15,387 nt of DNA from GWF2-38-69 sp037127655 (lineage in GTDB: Bacteria; Verrucomicrobiota; Lentisphaeria; Victivallales; GWF2-38-69): contig JBAXXY010000057.1 of NCBI GenBank assembly GCA_037127655.1, positions 1 to 15,387 on the forward strand. Reading direction: 5' to 3'. The notes below the pieces were generated by a model. The model saw only the letters and a program-made list of their open reading frames with translations. It ran no database searches and was not told where the DNA came from. Both the position numbers and the translations under genes were made by a program. Positions 15,019 to 15,387 of the stretch are shown piece by piece (within the stretch, counting starts at the first letter, position 1; every line of letters begins with the position of its first letter).

Positions 15019-15021
15019 ACG
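15003..15021. promoter_or_regulatory. Overlapping dyad symmetries on the -35 box: possible operator
   Basis: Two perfect inverted repeats share bases: GACAC-AATC-GTGTC (15003-15016) and CGTGT-C-ACACG (15011-15021). Together they cover the proposed -35 box at 15013-15018. The placement fits a repressor site, but short perfect dyads can arise by chance and no known operator (CIRCE, CtsR, LexA) matches. Confidence 0.35.
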
Positions 15022-15031
15022 AACCGACGCG

Positions 15032-15057
15032 AAAAATGTGGGAGGATCGAAATCCTC
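15032..15057 (-). terminator. Possible weak intrinsic terminator reading toward serS
   Basis: On the minus strand a perfect 6-base stem GAGGAT/ATCCTC (15057-15052 and 15047-15042) closes a TTCG tetraloop. It is followed after 5 bases by TTTTT (15036-15032). It could stop transcription arriving from beyond the right edge before the serS promoter. The stem is short and the T-run is displaced, so it may instead be an isolated hairpin. Confidence 0.35.
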
Positions 15058-15079
15058 TTAGGCCGTGATATTATAGGGT

Positions 15080-15247
15080 TTTTGAGCATTGAAATGCTTC
15101 TTTGGAGACTTCCGGAACGATTTTGGAGACCTGCAAGGCTCTTCCGGTGACCTCCGAAACTTCTCAGGAGGGTATTGAAATGATTTGGGCGGGCACTAAA
15201 ACTCCTTCGAAATGCTCCGGCGTTCCTTCGGAGGGCTGTTTTACGAT
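15080..15247. repeat. Degenerate 21-base tandem repeat (7-codon period), eight units
   Basis: Units start at 15080 (most degenerate), 15101, 15122, 15143, 15164, 15185, 15206 and 15227, each exactly 21 bases with no insertions. Units 15101 and 15122 share their first nine bases, TTTGGAGAC. Unit 15143 carries GACCTCCGAAAC, units 15164 and 15227 both have GGAGGG near the start, and three units end in GAT. The plus-strand frame in phase reads like F-G-D/G-L-R-N-D per unit but has stops (TGA 15083-15085, TGA 15176-15178, TAA 15197-15199). The opposite strand has an open frame with a related period, about L-R-R-S-F-G-G. The unit is partly self-complementary (CTCCGAA and TTCGGAG), which explains the similar reading on both strands. 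The block is visibly richer in G and C than its flanks. Confidence 0.7.
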
Positions 15248-15297
15248 GAGGCAAAACAGACTCAAAACTTTTCTATCCTCTAATTTTTCAAATAGTT

Positions 15298-15321
15298 GAG
15301 CCTCTATTTTGCAAGAGGCTC
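15298..15321. other. Perfect 8-base-pair hairpin, possible terminator of an outside gene
   Basis: GAGCCTCT (15298-15305) and AGAGGCTC (15314-15321) are exact inverted repeats around an 8-base loop. There is no T-run directly after the stem on either strand, so intrinsic termination is uncertain. A second stem, CCTATT/AATAGG (15327-15346), stands five bases further right. The pair may mark the 3' end of a transcription unit beyond the window. Confidence 0.4.
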
Positions 15322-15387
15322 GCTTACCTATTCTTTACTAAATAGGGCATTAAAAGTAACCCATTTTATTATTCATGACATAGACTC

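Larger units (their letters stand above)
14891..15387. other. Gene-poor interval upstream of serS
   Basis: This interval of nearly 500 bases has no convincing coding region. From left to right it holds the serS leader and promoter (14891-15018), short dyads at 15003-15021, a hairpin followed by a T-run on the minus strand (15032-15057), a degenerate 21-base tandem repeat (15080-15247), and three further perfect inverted repeats: 15236-15259 (7-base arms CTGTTTT/AAAACAG), 15298-15321 (8-base arms) and 15327-15346 (6-base arms CCTATT/AATAGG). I see no tRNA, tmRNA, RNase P, SRP or T-box signature on either strand. Confidence 0.6.

Noticed and set aside
15003..15060. tRNA-like T-arm from the GAGGAT/ATCCTC hairpin
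   Set aside because: The loop is a tetraloop rather than a seven-base T-loop, and no acceptor, D or anticodon stem can be drawn around it.
15101..15170. SRP RNA helix 8 resemblance (ACCGGAAG on the minus strand)
   Set aside because: The stem bases around GGAA do not pair as required, and the GGAA-bearing string recurs only because of the 21-base repeat.

Overview
The window is an AT-rich, densely packed bacterial chromosome segment made of housekeeping and signalling genes. A LapA-type membrane protein, an M48 metalloprotease with a lipobox and a PlsC-type acyltransferase suggest a Gram-negative envelope. The RsbV/RsbW/RsbU-type switch and an AdhE-like CoA-acylating aldehyde dehydrogenase suggest an anaerobic or facultative fermentative lifestyle. 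Sequence alone does not let me name the phylum. I see no transposase, phage gene, CRISPR array, tRNA or rRNA.

Layout. (1) 116-4100, plus strand: an acylating aldehyde dehydrogenase, then a STAS anti-anti-sigma protein, a HATPase anti-sigma kinase and a membrane-anchored HAMP-PP2C phosphatase, the last two overlapping as TAATG. (2) 4106-5007, minus strand: a LapA-domain protein and uridine kinase (udk), tail to tail with block 1. (3) 5008-5216: a divergent promoter region. (4) 5217-8471, plus strand: acetolactate synthase large subunit (ilvB), uracil phosphoribosyltransferase (upp) and a lysophospholipid acyltransferase. (5) 8474-14890, minus strand, transcribed from the right: serS, lon, a cation diffusion facilitator, a PAS-GGDEF diguanylate cyclase and an M48 lipoprotein protease. 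Gaps of 12 bp or overlaps join all five, so they look like one operon. (6) 14891-15387: about 500 bp without a convincing gene, holding a promoter, dyad symmetries, hairpins and a degenerate 21-bp tandem repeat.

How the genes work together. The STAS protein, kinase and phosphatase form a classical partner-switching relay: the membrane phosphatase would sense an extracytoplasmic signal and dephosphorylate the STAS protein, which would then capture the kinase/anti-sigma factor. Its final target, a sigma factor or other effector, is not in the window. udk and upp both make UMP by pyrimidine salvage, from separate operons. The right-hand operon combines translation (serS), protein quality control in the cytoplasm (lon) and envelope (M48), metal export and c-di-GMP signalling, which would fit an envelope or stress theme, although that link is inference.

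Most genes are ordinary. The best candidates for a second look are the 7-codon-periodic repeat at 15080-15247, the dyads on the serS-lon promoter, the cysteine-rich PAS domain of the diguanylate cyclase, the acyltransferase with altered catalytic motifs, and the partner-switching module without a visible sigma factor. I did not find clear evidence of a wholly new system.
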